64,000 bases of DNA. Origin: Phlegmacium glaucopus (taxonomy: Eukaryota > Basidiomycota > Agaricomycetes > Agaricales > Cortinariaceae). The first letter of the stretch is position 1. Each line of letters starts with the position of its first letter. The DNA is taken from assembly GCA_015039465.1 (NCBI GenBank), contig MU130543.1:240176-304175 (forward strand), written 5' to 3'. A model generated the notes under the pieces. The model was not told the DNA's origin. It worked only from the letters and a program-made list of their open reading frames with translations, and searched no databases. Shown here piece by piece: positions 1 through 12,675 of this stretch. The position numbers were made by a program, and so were the translations under genes.

Positions 1-393
1 CCGGAAGCGCAACGGATGAGGGATGAAGATGTGCTGGCTCGTGTGTATAAAAAATCCCTTCTAGACTGATGTATTTACTCAATATACTTGCAGAGAATCC
101 CACCCTCATTATCACTGGTCATGGAACATCGAAGTACACACGTCCGTTCCTCAAAAATTCGGCAATCCGAAATTGACATGCTTATTTTGACATAGTAAGT
201 CTATTAGTACCGCGATGGGCATTATATGCTCTGACTCAAAGTCAGTAGGCGCAAATTAAACTTCGTCAAGAAGTATTTGATGCATCTACGGATAATCCAA
301 CAATAGACGATTTGAATGGATTGCCTTGTCTAGACGCTGTCGTACGCGAAACTTTGCATCTTTATCCGTCGGTTCCTGTTGTTCTATGAGCAA
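1..393 (+). pseudogene. Cytochrome P450 fragment (I-helix and K-helix exons), decayed
   Basis: Relic of a fungal membrane P450 monooxygenase, cut by the window start. Bases 12-46 read QRMRDEDVLARV, the segment before the I helix. After an intron ending near 93 comes PTLIITGHGTS, where active P450s have an AGxET-type oxygen-activation motif. From about 249 to 390 the frame reads NPTIDDLNGLPCLDAVV, then RETLHLYPSVPV, the K helix. The ExxR arginine has become histidine (ETLH), and a stop follows at about 388. No heme-binding cysteine region was found downstream. The same segment recurs at 18172. P450 identity is fairly sure from two helix motifs in order; the subfamily is unknown. Confidence 0.72.
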
Positions 394-672
394 GCCGTTC
401 ACGGACAGGAAAGGGATTGTTTGATGATGAAGTTCGGTTGCCCTTTGATTGATTCAATTTTGATGCCATTATATTCTAGATTTATGTTTCTCTGTGAGGT
501 AGGGTCAGAAAGGGTCAATCGATAGTGGTACCTATTACTTCCATCAACAGAGATAAATCGATATGGGGGGGGGGAGATTCCACAGAGTTCAAGTTATTTT
601 CATCCTCAAATTTCGCTCACAATTGATATCCAACCAGTTTTCTTTCCAGACCTGAGCATTGGGCAAACATTC
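1..672 (+). repeat. Segmental repeat, copy 1 (matches 18172-18700)
   Basis: Bases 1-672 match 18172-18700 almost base for base at the start (the first 180 bases differ at only a few positions). The second copy lacks about 140 bp, including the K-helix part of the P450. The piece at about 673-860 matches the reverse complement of 20271-20440, so the region has also been rearranged by inversion. Confidence 0.85.
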
Positions 673-1219
673 ATGACTGGTTTGAGTGGGCCGTTGCCTT
701 CAGCACAGCAGATCCTAGTTCCGTCAGATCAAGTGTTGAACAGATATCTTACGATACTGCATATCCATTGTAACGCCAAGATTTTTATTTTAATGCTGAT
801 CCAGGGACATGCAGGTGTGGGTGGATGGGGTCGTTCGTGTTTCTCCAACGTTTTAACTGAATTTCTAGGGCTCTGTAGATGATGCCTGTTCGTTTCGAGA
901 CCTTGGCAGCCAAATGTTGGCACCTCTGCTGAGCTTGAAATACAGTTGTCTTCGGAGTGCAAAGTCCGAGATCCGAGAAGCCGACCGGCTAAACCCACAC
1001 AAATATCAGCATTCTTGCCTTAGCGAAGCATGAGCGTACACAGCCAGAGCTTCAAATGTGTCGAGCGCAAATATATTTTGATTTGTTAGGTGCAAAGCGT
1101 GGATTCGTGTCTTGTTTATATCTGTTATGCACTCGATCCAATTTTTTTTGATATGCACGCGGCTTGAATCATGGTTCAGTGTAGATTCAAAGTTGAAGCA
1201 ATTTACATCCGCCTTGAAA

Positions 1220-1226
1220 TATAAAA
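1220..1226 (+). promoter_or_regulatory. TATA box of the Tnp2-like gene
   Basis: TATAAAA lies 62 bp upstream of the proposed ATG at 1288, a normal spacing for a fungal core promoter. It supports the start in the short first exon. Confidence 0.4.
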
Positions 1227-1287
1227 TGTGTTTAGACGAAATTTGCAACGGACCTTCCTCTCACATCAGTCCCACCATCAACCCATC

Positions 1288-4200
1288 ATGTCTTTCGTTC
1301 CAAATCCAGCATGTGAGTGATTTCATGACATCATCCATCGAATGCTCGAATTAAGCGACATTTTAGATTGGGAGGAGCGCCGAAAGCCTAACGGCAGGTC
1401 GTTGTTTGTTTGTCTTGCTTGCCAGGACAACCGCGAATGTCAATTACACCACCTGAAAGACCATGAAAGATCAGGAAAACACATCGAAGCTTTGGCCGAT
1501 TTCCAAGAACAACTGTCAAATGCCACCCCAACAGCTTCTGGCAGCTCCGGTTCCTACCCTCTTATCAGCAACCAAGCTGTCGCGGATGACGCCCTTCGAG
1601 CTCTTCTTGCATCGGCTACTGGGAACCCTTCACAACATCTCTATCGTGATGATCATCCCCTTGTTCCTCCTTCTCCTGATCACTCTGGTTCATGGCAGGG
1701 TCCGCTTTCCCCAGTCACAGGCATCAATTGGAACTTACTGGAGGCTACGGAAAACACTATACTGGAAAGTTCACCTCTTCAGGAATACATCCAGAGTGTG
1801 TCTCAGGCGTCGTTGGATTTCATCAATGGAGACCTCAGTGAAGATGAGCTTCTAGAACGCATAAGCCTTGGTAGTGATTCAAGTGGTGCCCCCCGAGGTG
1901 TGTGTCTCATTTTATTCGAGTTGGCCATGCTTGGATTAAATTTCATTTTGTTCAAGATCTTTCCGATGACGAAGATGAGCCGTCTGCTACCAAACGTCCT
2001 CGCAACCATACAACAGATCCCAAGACTGCGCGCGAGTGGTTTCCGTGGCCTGACCGAATTGTATGTTGCTTCAATTATTTAAATGAGAGTGCTCTGACTC
2101 GGCAAACAGACATGTACACTGGATGAACTGATGCACCTGCCCCGCTCTGCTTTTTCTGATCATCAACTAGACCTTTTCCTCTGGCTCCTCACAGTCAATG
2201 GTGTGGATTATGTTCCATCAGTTGCCCACATGAAGGAGCACAACAAATTACTTCAGAAGACATGTGGCATTGATACGATACCTTTTCAGGGTATACTTGG
2301 CCATCCGTATCACCAAAATAGTATTCCCCAGATACTGGCACAAGTGCGTACTTGATGATGAAGGTTTAAATCATCATTCTAAAATGTTTCCACCTGACCC
2401 AGGAGGTGCGAAATCCTCGTGTTCATTGTAACCTTCATGTCTACCCCGAGGATGCTGGTCCAGTCCTACGTGAAGCACACCAAGGCTCTCGTTGGCTTGA
2501 TGAGATGCCCTCTGACCAGACAACTCCAATGATAAGGCGTCCAAATGGCGACTATTACATTTATGAGCCTGCCTTACTCACCAATGGTCAGTGTTGTATC
2601 CCAATTCGGTGGTTTGTTCGGAAGGACCAGGCCCAGGATGTGTTTTATGCAAAGGTGTGGTCGCTCGAGCATATCCAGGGCAACGACACCACTCCAGATG
2701 GCTGGCGTGTTCGGTGTGACCTCGAATATGAGATATGCGAAAGGGATTTGGTCCAAAACTTCCCAATGCTTTCTCAACACCACTCCAGATACAGTTTACC
2801 TCATCCATCGCGCTTGCTTGGTGGGTTTTATCTCTTTGACAGTTACAATACATGGATTTTATCTTTTTCTTAGAGGTTCGCAAAAAGGAAAACCCAACCG
2901 TTGTGTCAGCGTGGGAGCACACTAACCCTCTCATCGGCAATCGGTGGAGGCAGCAGGCAAACGGCAAGCATGTTATGAGTCTCTCACTGTGGCTCTACTG
3001 CGACGACACTTCGGGTAATCAGTCAAAAAAGTGGAATGAGCATAACAGCTTCCTCTTCACACTCGCTGGTCTTCCTGGTTCCGAAACATCCAAGGAATAT
3101 AACATCCACTTCATCTGCACTTCAAATTTGGCCCCACCTCTTGAGATGCTTGATGGTGTCGTCCAGAAAATCGAGTACATTTTCTTTTCACTGTGTGATG
3201 AAATGATTACCAATTGCTGTTCTTCTTTTTACAGAAATGCTCAAAAAGAAGGGATCGTAACCTGGGATTGTGAGCACAAAGAATATGTTCTCATTTTCCC
3301 CACCGTTCTCGCCTTGCTTGGTGATAACCCCATGCAAAGTGAAATGGCCTGTCATATCGGACTTCAAGGAAAAGCCTTCTGCCGTGCATGCACAGTTAAG
3401 CGACCTGATTCAGCACAGGTGCCAGAAGCAAATCAACCACACGATTTGGAATCCAACTCATGGCCTACCACCCCAACAATCCCAACAACCCCAACACGTC
3501 CAAGCCATATTGATTCTGAGGATGAGGCAGGGTTTACTGGACACCTCCACAACAGTGACATCTCCGATGCAGCATCAGACGTGCCCAAAATTGGGTCAAA
3601 GAAGAAAAAGGCACCGGAAACGATGGCTGGAATGGTGGCACGGGTGACCTCATTTTTATGGGTGCGCTAATATACTCACTTCTGTGCATTCCATGCTCAT
3701 TTATTTGTGTATTAGATTGGCGAGCTTCGTACAAAGGCAGCCACACTCAACTGGCTCAATGGCTATTCAGAAAAAGCAAAGAAGATCAACACCCGAACTG
3801 CGCTCAAGAAGGATCGAACAGAATCTGGAATCAAAGACACTATTCAAGAACACTTTTTCAACAAACTTTTCTCATCTTATAAATCAGTATCGGGCAATGC
3901 AGGCAAGCAGGCAGTGCTAGACGCTGCCATCGACCGCTTGCCGCCTGATATCAAAAGTGCAATCTGGCGTTTACATGGTATATTGCCTTTTCTATTCATT
4001 TTTTGCATTTTCTTACATGCTATTCTCAAAGGCATTGATCCGCATCAAGATACACCCGTTGAAGTCCTACATGTCATTCTTTTGGGTTTTATCAAGTACT
4101 TCTGGCGTGACCTCATCCGAAATGAACTTGGAGACAATGACGACAAGAAGCAATTACTGATTCAACGTCTATCAAGCCTCGATGTCAGCGGACTCAACAT

Positions 4201-5785
4201 TTCTCCACTTAATGGCAAAACTCTTGTTCAATATGCTGGTTCGCTCACAGGACGCGATTTCCGTCACATTGCCCAAGCAGCCCCGTTTGTGATCTATGAC
4301 CTTGTTTCTCCTGAATGCTATGACGCCTGGATTTCACTTTCCAAGCTGGTTCCCCTGATTTGGCAGCCTGAAATCGAAGATATTGATAAACACATAGTAA
4401 GCCACCCGCCTTATCATGTATGACAACAAGGTTTCTGAATATGCTATAGAACATCCTAAATGCCGAAATTGAAGGGTTTCTCCTGCGCACTGCACTCTGG
4501 ACTAATCAGTGGTTCAACAAGCCAAAGTTCCATATATTCATCCACCTCACATGCCATATCCGCCGATTTGGACCTGCAATCCTGTTTGCCACCAAGGCAT
4601 TTGAATCATTTAATGCTATTATTAGGGCAAAAAGCATCCACAGCAACCGACAAGCCCTGTCAAGAGACATCGTGCTTGCTTTTGCTCAAGCAAATCGTAT
4701 CCGACATCTTCTGAGCGGTGGTGTTTTCGTGGCTGACAATGTCTTTCCCAGCACCAGTGAGCTCCCTAAGGCTGAAATGTGGCAATCTGTTGGCCCTCGA
4801 CCTGAACAATTGGTCGCTACAGCTGGTGCTGTCACAAAATACCTCGGCCTTGCGGATACTGATAAAAAACCACACACCATTGGTAATATTACTATCTCTT
4901 CATCTGCCCGTATTTTCAATTGAATTGAATCCTGCAGGCTTGTTTGTCAGTGATAGACAGGATGCACGTCCCTTCTCTCAAACATAAGCTGGTCAAAAAA
5001 TCCAAGGATCAGATGTGGCGGAAGCTCAATTCTTCAAGACAGGAAAATCAGTTATTATCCTCAATAGTGATACATGTCGTCCTGGACAGTCCGTTATTGT
5101 CCAAGGCAACAACTCTCGCCACATTGCTTGTGTTGAGGAAATTTTGCAGGAAATTGGTTCGCCTGCATATAACCAGGGAAAGGCAGATGCATTGCTTGTC
5201 CAAACCTTAGACATTACTGGGACTTCCGAACACCTACGAATGCCGCAGCTGTCAGCTGCAAACCACTACATCTTGACAAGGGCTGAGGTAAGTAATATTA
5301 AATTATTAATGTCTTACTGTGATTCTACTGGAATAAATGACTTTGTTGTTCTTAAGGATGTTCTTTGCACTGTAAACACCCAGCACGAATGCGAAAAGTA
5401 TGGATGCAAACCCACAGGATCGCGACTTGTTCGGCAGGAATGCACCAACACAAGCATGCTCATGCCCATTATCAAACACACCCACCATCCAGAGCGCAAA
5501 GTACTCAACAGTGCACAAATGCGGGATGCTCGCCATATCAGTCACTTCCGAATTCCCTCACAGCCTCTCAATTTTGAGACAACAGTCCTGCAAAGCGCCG
5601 CAAAAGAGATAGACAAGCACAAAAAGTTAGAAAACACTGCGGGCAGTGCAAGATCAACAGGGAGGGGCCGGGGAAGGGGCCGTGGGCATGGTCAGCAAAC
5701 TGTTGGACACAGTTTAGGACGAGGACAGGGACGAGGACGAGGACATGGAGAAAACTTTGAGATTCATATGTCTACATTCTCGTAG
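1288..5785 (+). pseudogene. Tnp2-like (CACTA/CMC-type) DNA transposase, one in-frame stop
   Basis: Large protein of an agaricomycete family resembling Tnp2 transposases of CACTA elements; it would cut and rejoin element ends. Eleven exons fit: introns at 1313-1366, 1898-1956, 2061-2109, 2344-2402, 2821-2873, 3175-3234, 3662-3715, 3978-4031, 4397-4449, about 4883-4938 and 5288-5356, all GT-AG and in phase. The N terminus has a C-x2-C...H-x4-H finger-like stretch (CLACQDNRECQLHHLKDHER). Conserved blocks follow in order: WFPWPDRI, YPEDAG, WLYCDDTSGN, APPLEMLDG, MACHIGLQGKAFCRAC, DTPVEVLHVILLG, GRDFRHIAQ. Aspartates in WLYCDDTSGN and DTPVEVLH are candidate catalytic residues (inference). The tail is GRGRGRG-rich. 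A TAA at 4985-4987 interrupts the frame between PFSQT and AGQK, so this copy is probably inactive unless read through. Confidence 0.75.
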
Positions 5786-6430
5786 GATACTTGGGTAAGG
5801 TAATATTATTGTCTTTTAATGTACATTCCAATACACGTATCCATTTTCTTTCCAACTCCAACTCCTCCCATAAAATATCCCGATGAGCTGCAACAGAGAC
5901 ATTCTCTTGATTAACTGACTCAAGCTCCTCAGTCATAGCATTAAGCACAACAATCAGAGAGTCAAGTTCATCCCGAAGACTGCGAGACCGTATACCGACT
6001 ATTTTGTCAATGCAAGAGTTGATTTCTTGCATAACTGTCTGCTTGACAGAGAGATGGGCTGATGGTGGGGTGGGTGGCGGGTGAGCCGGGTGAGCTTTTT
6101 CCTGGCGCTCAAGATAGTGACTTTGTGAAATGGATTCTGTATGAACAAATTCAGATCTAACATATAAGTGAATGTAAAGAACGCCTGACCTTCCAGGTCT
6201 GCAAGAGACTCCTCCTCAATTGGCAGCTGATTTTCTTGGGTTGCATATTGAGGAGGCGAGTCACCCAGGTTGGCAGCCCATTGCGAGTCCGATGTTTGGC
6301 TATCTAAAATAGCACCTGGCTGGTATAAGGTGGACACATCACAGTGAGTAATAAGGTCATATACCAATTTCAGAATACATACGCAGCTATCTTCAAGGAG
6401 CAGGCTGGTTGAACATCTCTGCATGGTCAT
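5772..6430 (-). CDS. Coiled-coil accessory protein of the transposon
   Basis: Three exons on the minus strand (6430-6383, 6319-6190, 6136-5772) joined by introns of 63 and 53 nt give 180 residues. The N-terminal half is acidic and glutamine-rich. A proline stretch (HPAHPPPTPPSAH) follows, and the last 85 residues are a likely coiled coil rich in L, E, D and V. The 3' end overlaps the last 14 bp of the convergent transposase gene, and the start faces the gene at 6697 across 266 bp. No function is recognised; the position suggests an accessory DNA-binding or dimerising partner of the transposase (inference). Confidence 0.6.
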
Positions 6431-6696
6431 TTAATTGATGATGAGAGTGAAGGGGAGCAAGTGCGTTTGTGGTTTGGTTGAAACTCCGACATGACCATAA
6501 TGATGGGCGGGCAGATGTCGATCTTCATCTTAAATATGACCGCCAATTTCCAATATCTTGCTGCACGCGTCGCGCGCGTTTGCTCCCGCCTTTTCAACAA
6601 ACGAAAAATCAACACCGCCACTAGAAACACCTATAAAATGGGCCGAAGGAATGTCTGGAGTGACTCCTGCCTTTCATTCTCTCAACAGTCCTCACT
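6431..6696. promoter_or_regulatory. Divergent promoter between two transposon genes
   Basis: The 266-bp gap separates the start of the minus-strand coiled-coil gene (6430) from the start of the plus-strand gene (6697). TATAAAA at 6632-6638 lies about 60 bp before the plus-strand ATG. The gap also holds the GC-rich run ACGCGTCGCGCGCG near 6566. Confidence 0.45.
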
Positions 6697-8431
6697 ATGT
6701 CTGATTATTCAACACCCTCTAGATCTGATTCCTTTGGATATCCTGGATTCAACACCTCTGCTTTTCACCCTTCACCGGCTCCAGATCACCTGGACTTGAA
6801 CTCCAACATTAGCACCAGCATGTTGACGTCCAGTCCAGAGCCTTTTGAAAGCCATTTGCCTCCATTACAACTTGCCCACTCAAATTTGTCGGCTCTCTTT
6901 GTGGACCAGGTTGCCCAACAGTATCATATTACTGACCCCTCTCAACTGGAGCGGTTGCATTTTTTTTTGGGGTGAGTTTCATTCACTGATTAACATGCAT
7001 GCAAAATGTATCTGGCTGATATTTCATCAAGTCTGGGAATGCTCTGGCAGGGCCTTTGTCTCCTGCTGACCTGGGCACCCGCATCCAAATGCTGGCTGCG
7101 ATTTTCTCAGCACAAAACCAAGTCATTGAAGCACTGCCATCCTTATTTAACTCTCGCATGGGTCTCGACTTCAAATCACTGTTCAAGGATCTCGAAACTC
7201 GTCTACAAGACTCATTCAAGTTCACAGCTGAACAAAGTGTATGTTTCCAATACTTGCTTTCAAGATTGAATCTGAATCTTGTCGCAGTTAAATATTCGCC
7301 GAGTAGCTCAGGAAATAATATGCCAACCAACATGGACAACCTTCAAAAAAATGCACATTGACGTAGAGGTATGTGGCTATTGGTGTTTATCTCAAGTTAT
7401 GCTCATTATCCTCGTTTGTTTTAGGCTAAGATGCGTCGACATCCAGACAGACATCAGCTCGGAAACATTATTGGAACTCCTTCTCGAGAGACTCTCTTCA
7501 CCGCAAAGGTCAAAGCAATATCATCTCAGGTTCGAAATACCTTTCGATTGGATGTATGTTTCAGACATCACTTATATCCAAATGTTATCTGACAACGTAA
7601 ACTTGAAGCTTTGGAAGAGCATTGTTCCTGGGAGATCTGTTCCTCTTTCCAAGTTCACAGTTCAACAAAATCTCAAGAACCGACCAGGTGCCCTCATAGG
7701 CCAAGAGAATGAGCAAGGGTATGTTATTCACTATGCACTTTTGGTACGATCTTCTTTTTATTTTATTTTAATCATAATCCTGAATGTAATTTGCAGCACC
7801 GTTTTTCTTTGGATAACCCTGACTTGAAGCCCTCCCTCTCTGAACTGTCAAGCCCAGAATCCAAACGCGATGGTGGCTCTGATGTTGAGGGTGAGGAGGA
7901 ATCACCAGAGCCAGGTCGCAAGCGACGCAGGAACACCCAAGATGTGTCAAGTGAACCACAAGGCAGGACTGGTCGTGTCCCAAATGGCAAAGATTTTTGG
8001 TCCAGGGTGGATAGTTGGTTCAAGGACGAAATAAAGAAGCGAGGCAATGATCTTACTGGACCTCAATGGAAATCGTATGATTGTTCTTTTCAGCCTCTTT
8101 TCTTACTGACCAGTAACTCCATAGGTACATTGACGAGACCCTGAAACAAGATAATACTCGTTTCGACTCATCGCTTTTCAGTGGTCTAGCAAATACCCCA
8201 TCCTCACTTGTCCCAAGTCCATCACCTTTGTCGGAACCGTCACGGAGTGCAACACCATCATCTCACTCGAATGCCTCAGGGTTTGCTGCGAGACAAGAGG
8301 TCTTCAGTCATGCCAGTCCTGCAGTGGAAGGGAACCCGTCAACATCATCATTTGGATTCCCTCATCTTGGTGGTGACTCTGGCCCATTGTCGTTGAGTCT
8401 CGACAGTCTTCTTCGATCTGCAGGTGTATAA
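6697..8431 (+). CDS. Transposon-encoded protein of unknown function
   Basis: Seven exons can be drawn: 6697-6971, 7051-7238, 7288-7368, 7425-7553, 7609-7743, 7797-8074 and 8125-8431, giving about 464 residues. The start follows a TATA box and opens with a serine/proline-rich region. A charged middle carries the basic cluster GRKRRR inside an acidic, serine-rich stretch, followed by DFWSRVDSWFKDEIKKRG; the C terminus is again serine-rich. Phases fit everywhere except the first junction, where a run of nine T (6960-6968) must lose one base. That could be a real frameshift or a base-calling error. It resembles no enzyme I recognise; similar proteins sit beside Tnp2-like genes in mushrooms (recollection, not a search). 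Confidence 0.55.
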
Positions 8432-9641
8432 CAATACTGAAACAAGTTAAAGTTATCTTACTGGAGTGTATATTCTTTTTATCAATAGCCTAATTGAACC
8501 CTGCTTGAGCTGTCTCCAAGTTGATGGTTTCTGTGGTTGTTATGCATTATTTATTCTCAACCGTGATGGAATGTGCAGATGATTGTCGCTCTCTTTTCTT
8601 ATCAACCACCATCGCTCATGCCATCTTGTCCTTTGCCTTCATTCTTTCATTGAGATTGGTCCTTGTATTGGACCCCAATGGCCTGTCATTGGGAGCTGGT
8701 GCTGTGATTGGATTGTTTCAATTGCCGCCTGTGGCACTATGTTGAATAGCACAGTCACCACTCATCTTTATTGTGTTTTCACCTCTCATATTTTTATGTT
8801 GGTCTCGGTTCATGGCCTGTTTATGTCCGGTGAGTAAATTACTTCCTTGTCCTCAATCCATTGACTAACAGTCTTAATAGGTGTGCTGCGTATCATGGTG
8901 GTTTTTGTCTCTCGGTTGGAATTGTTGGATTAATATGAGGGGCTTTAGAGGGCATATTCATGAACCGTGTAAGTTATCAAACATTTTGAGACAAGTTATA
9001 TACAATGTTGTACCTACCCCTCCTCGTCAATGTCATGTTTATGCTGCCTACTCTATGTTCTATTGAGCAAAACATTGGGGATAGCAGGGAAGAGGTCGAT
9101 GCCACAACGACCGGTCACCGGGAGTAAGATATAACCGGTGAAAAACAAACCAACCAACCTGTCATGTGACGGAGGGACAGAATGCACTCAGTGCGAATCA
9201 TGGATGAGTTGAGTGCGAATCAGAGGCATTTTCAGATTTTACCTGCATCCTGAACACGCGCCTTGCTCATTTGACTCGGAATTTGCACTAGGCACATCAA
9301 GGGTATTTCCCGTTTATTTTGCTACAGTGACTTAGCTGTGTAGACTAGAATTTAGTCTTTTGAGTGAACGTGTGATGTCACAGCGTTACACGCTTCCTCT
9401 TTCCAGCACATTTCCCACCCGCCCTCGCAGCTTGTCTCTACCCAGTCTAGGCCGGATTGCTACTCAGGTTGGGAAGCGCTTCGCGCTTTCACCCAACTTG
9501 CTCATTCATTTAAACTGTATATCTCGTTGCACCATTTACTTTGTCTCTGTAGCCTCGCTAAATATATTTTACACCAGAACATCGACGACAGTCGATCTGG
9601 GGTCTTCATGCTCAGACAACCAAGTGAAAACACAAAGAGAT
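8432..9641. other. Intergenic, no gene supported
   Basis: Short frames such as one at 8521-8745 with hydrophobic stretches are open but have no family resemblance or clear splice structure. A CACCGGTT-like pair (ACCGGTCACCGGG, ATAACCGGTG) lies at 9109-9140. The direct repeat GAGTGCGAATCA occurs twice near 9190-9223. The boundary of the transposon to the left was not found. Confidence 0.4.
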
Positions 9642-10597
9642 GCCAACCCGTTCGATTTTGTGGGCCCAGGTTGTAAAGACCGAGTTCTCAATACTGAGAA
9701 CTCGGAACATTTATTGGGGGTCCCCGAGCTTGTATCGATTTTCGCTTTTAGAGTGAGTCTTAGTCTTTCTTTGGTCATATTCTATGTCTGGTTCTAAATT
9801 TGTTTGAATTTGAATTTGAATTTGACACCCTGCGGTTGAACGAAACTGACTTTTAAGTGGTTTTCATTGGTTTTTAAGGTTTTTGGGTTTTAAAACACAA
9901 ACAACCTAATGGTCAACTTAATGATGCCTGTGTCATTTGTACTAGGGAAAAAACCGGTATTGATCTGTTGCACAGTATGTACAGAGGTCAATGACAGGAC
10001 TAAAAATATACCCAGAGATTACTAGCCGAGTGCACAGATCTTATGAAGCTTACAGTTAGAATACATTGAGCATTGACTTGTTACTACAAAGGTTTTACAG
10101 TAGGTTTTATTACTTATTCTTTCTAATACTGTGTTTTTGTGGAAATGAAAACTTAACTACGAGTACAAGTCCTAGTATTATTTAAAAGAATAAATGAGTT
10201 GGAGCTCGACTGAGTCACCTTTGATTGTCGTCATCGGTGCTTATACAGAAGCGACGAGGTTAACGGCCAGGAGGTGCACGGAAGTAATAAGACCCATATT
10301 TATAGCCTTCCAGAACACAAGACAAGAACAAGAAAATTAGCGCCAATGACGGTTAAGTTATCTACTTTTGATTATATAGGTATGCATGGCCATAACTCAT
10401 GAATGCGTTAGATGGAGGAGACTCAATAATCCATGCATGGGCAATTACAGGCACTGCCGGCGGAGATCTGTGTCGTTCCTGTGGCGTTTGGCTTCCATAT
10501 TTGTTGGTGCATCTTGAGGTGAGCCTCCGAATTCCGAGTTCTCAGCATTGAGAACTCGATCTTTTACAACCTGGGCCCCAAAATCGATTGGGTCGGC
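9642..10597. mobile_element. Fold-back (long-TIR) non-autonomous element
   Basis: Bases 9642-9706 and 10531-10597 are inverted repeats of about 65 bp, for example GTGGGCCCAGGTTGTAAA on the left against TTTACAACCTGGGCCCCA on the right. Each arm also contains its own near-perfect palindrome, CCGAGTTCTCA followed by TGAGAACTCGG, so the tips can fold into hairpins. No coding capacity is visible between the arms. A second copy at 18705-20115 keeps only the right arm. No target duplication was found. Confidence 0.65.
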
Positions 10598-10862
10598 TTC
10601 TGAATAGTCCATCGCACTGTGAAGGTAATTTATAATTTTTATTTCAAACTCAGCGGACGTGCCGCTGCCTGTTGTCCAAGGTCATCGATCCACCAAATCT
10701 CTCCAAACTAACAGGCGTCATACAGAGCGCTAGTAATCCACTTAGAAAGCTTCCAGTCGATTGGAGGAGCACGGACAAAATTACAAACTTCTCAACAGAG
10801 TACCTCCCCAGAATCCAGATAAGTCAGCCCTTTCAGTCAGTACTTCACCATTTCATTGAATA

Positions 10863-11427
10863 ATGTGTCATTATCGCCAGTCAGTTATTCTCTGTATGCT
10901 TCTTCGATCATTTTCTGACTGGTTCTACCACAGAGTTTGCAACATCTACCTTCGATGCGGACACCGCATTCAGCAGGTGAGTACACTCTTCAATTATTTG
11001 ACGCGACATGACTGAGGTGTCGTTTTAGCCCGATGAGCATGTCAGTCACCGCAAAAATTATTAAATGTTATGAATTGTCTCACCTCATCTAGATATTGTG
11101 CGCAAGTCCACGCTGCAAGTTCAGTCCAAATCATTCGCCACTCTGCACACCCCCGGCGTGTACCCAGACCTGTACCCAGTTGTAAGTTGACTCTGTCCGT
11201 TTCAAATGCAAGCACTGACCTACTAAATCCAAACTTACCATCATCCTTTCGCGATTCAATACATCCCACGACATGCTCACCTCAACCAATCTGATCGAAA
11301 CCTCCTTAGCCGCCGATCTCCAGAGCAATACCGTGGGTAGCATTTTTTCCCTCCCTCTTTACTTGCTCACCGGATGCAATTAGCCTCTCACATCGACAGG
11401 ATGTGCCCTTATTGTGAACGTGCCTAA
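10863..11427 (+). CDS. Small cysteine-rich protein, copy 1
   Basis: Six exons (10863-10879, 10934-10976, 11029-11040, 11093-11181, 11310-11332, 11384-11427) join in phase to a 75-residue protein with about ten cysteines. Visible blocks are MCHYRQVCNIYLRCGH, CASPRCKFSPNH, CTPPACTQTC and SHIDRMCPYC, the last resembling a metal-binding CPxC end. Exon 3 is a 12-nt micro-exon encoding PDEH. Small proteins with this CxP/C pattern are common in mushroom genomes (recollection) and have no known function. There is no signal peptide, so a nuclear or cytosolic zinc-binding role is a guess. A second copy lies at 21073. Confidence 0.62.
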
Positions 11428-12675
11428 TTGGGTGGAAATTTACACTTTCACAAATACTAGAACTTTCTCGTTCCCGAATCCAACCTCCATGTTAATGTTA
11501 AGGTATCGGACAATGTATGATTTTTGAACTATTGACGATCATGACAAGTTACGCTGCGGAAAAACATGGAAAAGTAGAAAGTGATCAGGAAAAGCAAAGG
11601 GAGCCGACAGGTTGGAAGGGGAATGGGCGCATAGATGTCAAAACCTTCGCCTATTTCACCTCAACCCCAGCACGGTAGAACAAGGTTATGGTTTTTTTGA
11701 CGCTGAAGACCCCAGTCACTCCTTCTACCCCAAACGCTTTAGACTCCCTGATATATGACTTATCCTCGGATAATCACCCTGAGGCCTTCATCCGCTGCCA
11801 AGTCTGCCTTGCTATTCGATGTATCCTCTATCTTGGCCAACGTTTTATCGATATCTACAATCCTTCAGCATGACGCTGAAATCACTTACTACTCCTTCTG
11901 TTTAAGACCTGAGTAGTGGTATACAGCGGCAAAATTGATTTCTCAAGCTTTGCAAGTCGCGTATCGTATCAAAGCTGAGTACTCATCGGTTCAAAAGTAA
12001 CAAAACTCATTACTGGTCATTCACTTCGATAACTGTCGTGTTTGGTCCAGATTTTGCTGCAACTAAGAGCTTTCTGTCAGCCATAAATGTTACTCACCAG
12101 CTCAGTCTCATCGTCCATATTGGCCGCTTGTGCGCACTCGCCAGTCTATATAATATCGTGTAAGGTTACAGCCGCAGTGGATATTGTTTGGATGTATGCA
12201 TCCGAGTTCCAGGATCATAACGGGTTCGTTATAAAAATTGAGAAGACTCTCATCCTCATCCCCTCGTCTCGCAAGGACAGCACCAAGGTCTCCTGTTCAA
12301 ACTCCATTTCACCCCAACACTAGTCAACCCCTCTAAATTCCGTCGTTGGAAATTCTCCTTTTAATCTAGGAGTAAGGAACTCGAGGTTTCTCGTTTGCAT
12401 AGTGACCGTCGTTTAAGAGTCCACAATCGGGACAGACCGGCATTTACAAAGATGCCTTGGAGCGATTGAATATAGTCTCCCGTAGGCAGACTTCGTAAAC
12501 TACCGATTAGTCTCGTACCAAGACCGTTAAACTACCGATAATCAGTTGGTGATGAGTCGAGCGCCCATCAAACCGTACTAAAACTTCATGTGCATTTATT
12601 CCTACCGAAATATCACGTGACCTCGTTAAACGAGGACGCGTGACGGACTCGCGTGATCTAATCATTGAGAATTCA
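11428..12675. other. Intergenic, no gene supported
   Basis: Non-repetitive sequence with short open frames that lack splice structure or motifs. The tail to about 11550 still shows weak similarity to 21700-22120 (both contain GTATGRTTTTTGAACTATTGA), marking the end of the segmental duplication. Confidence 0.4.

Noticed and set aside
4718..4987. Independent ORFs in the Tnp2-like gene
   Set aside because: They are exons or off-frame shadows of one spliced gene with phase-consistent introns.
1000..9400. CACTA-type terminal inverted repeats around the first transposon cluster
   Set aside because: No convincing inverted pair or target duplication was found on reading both flanks.
9360..9797. 145-codon frame overlapping the fold-back element
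   Set aside because: It reads into the inverted arm and is not conserved in the second copy.
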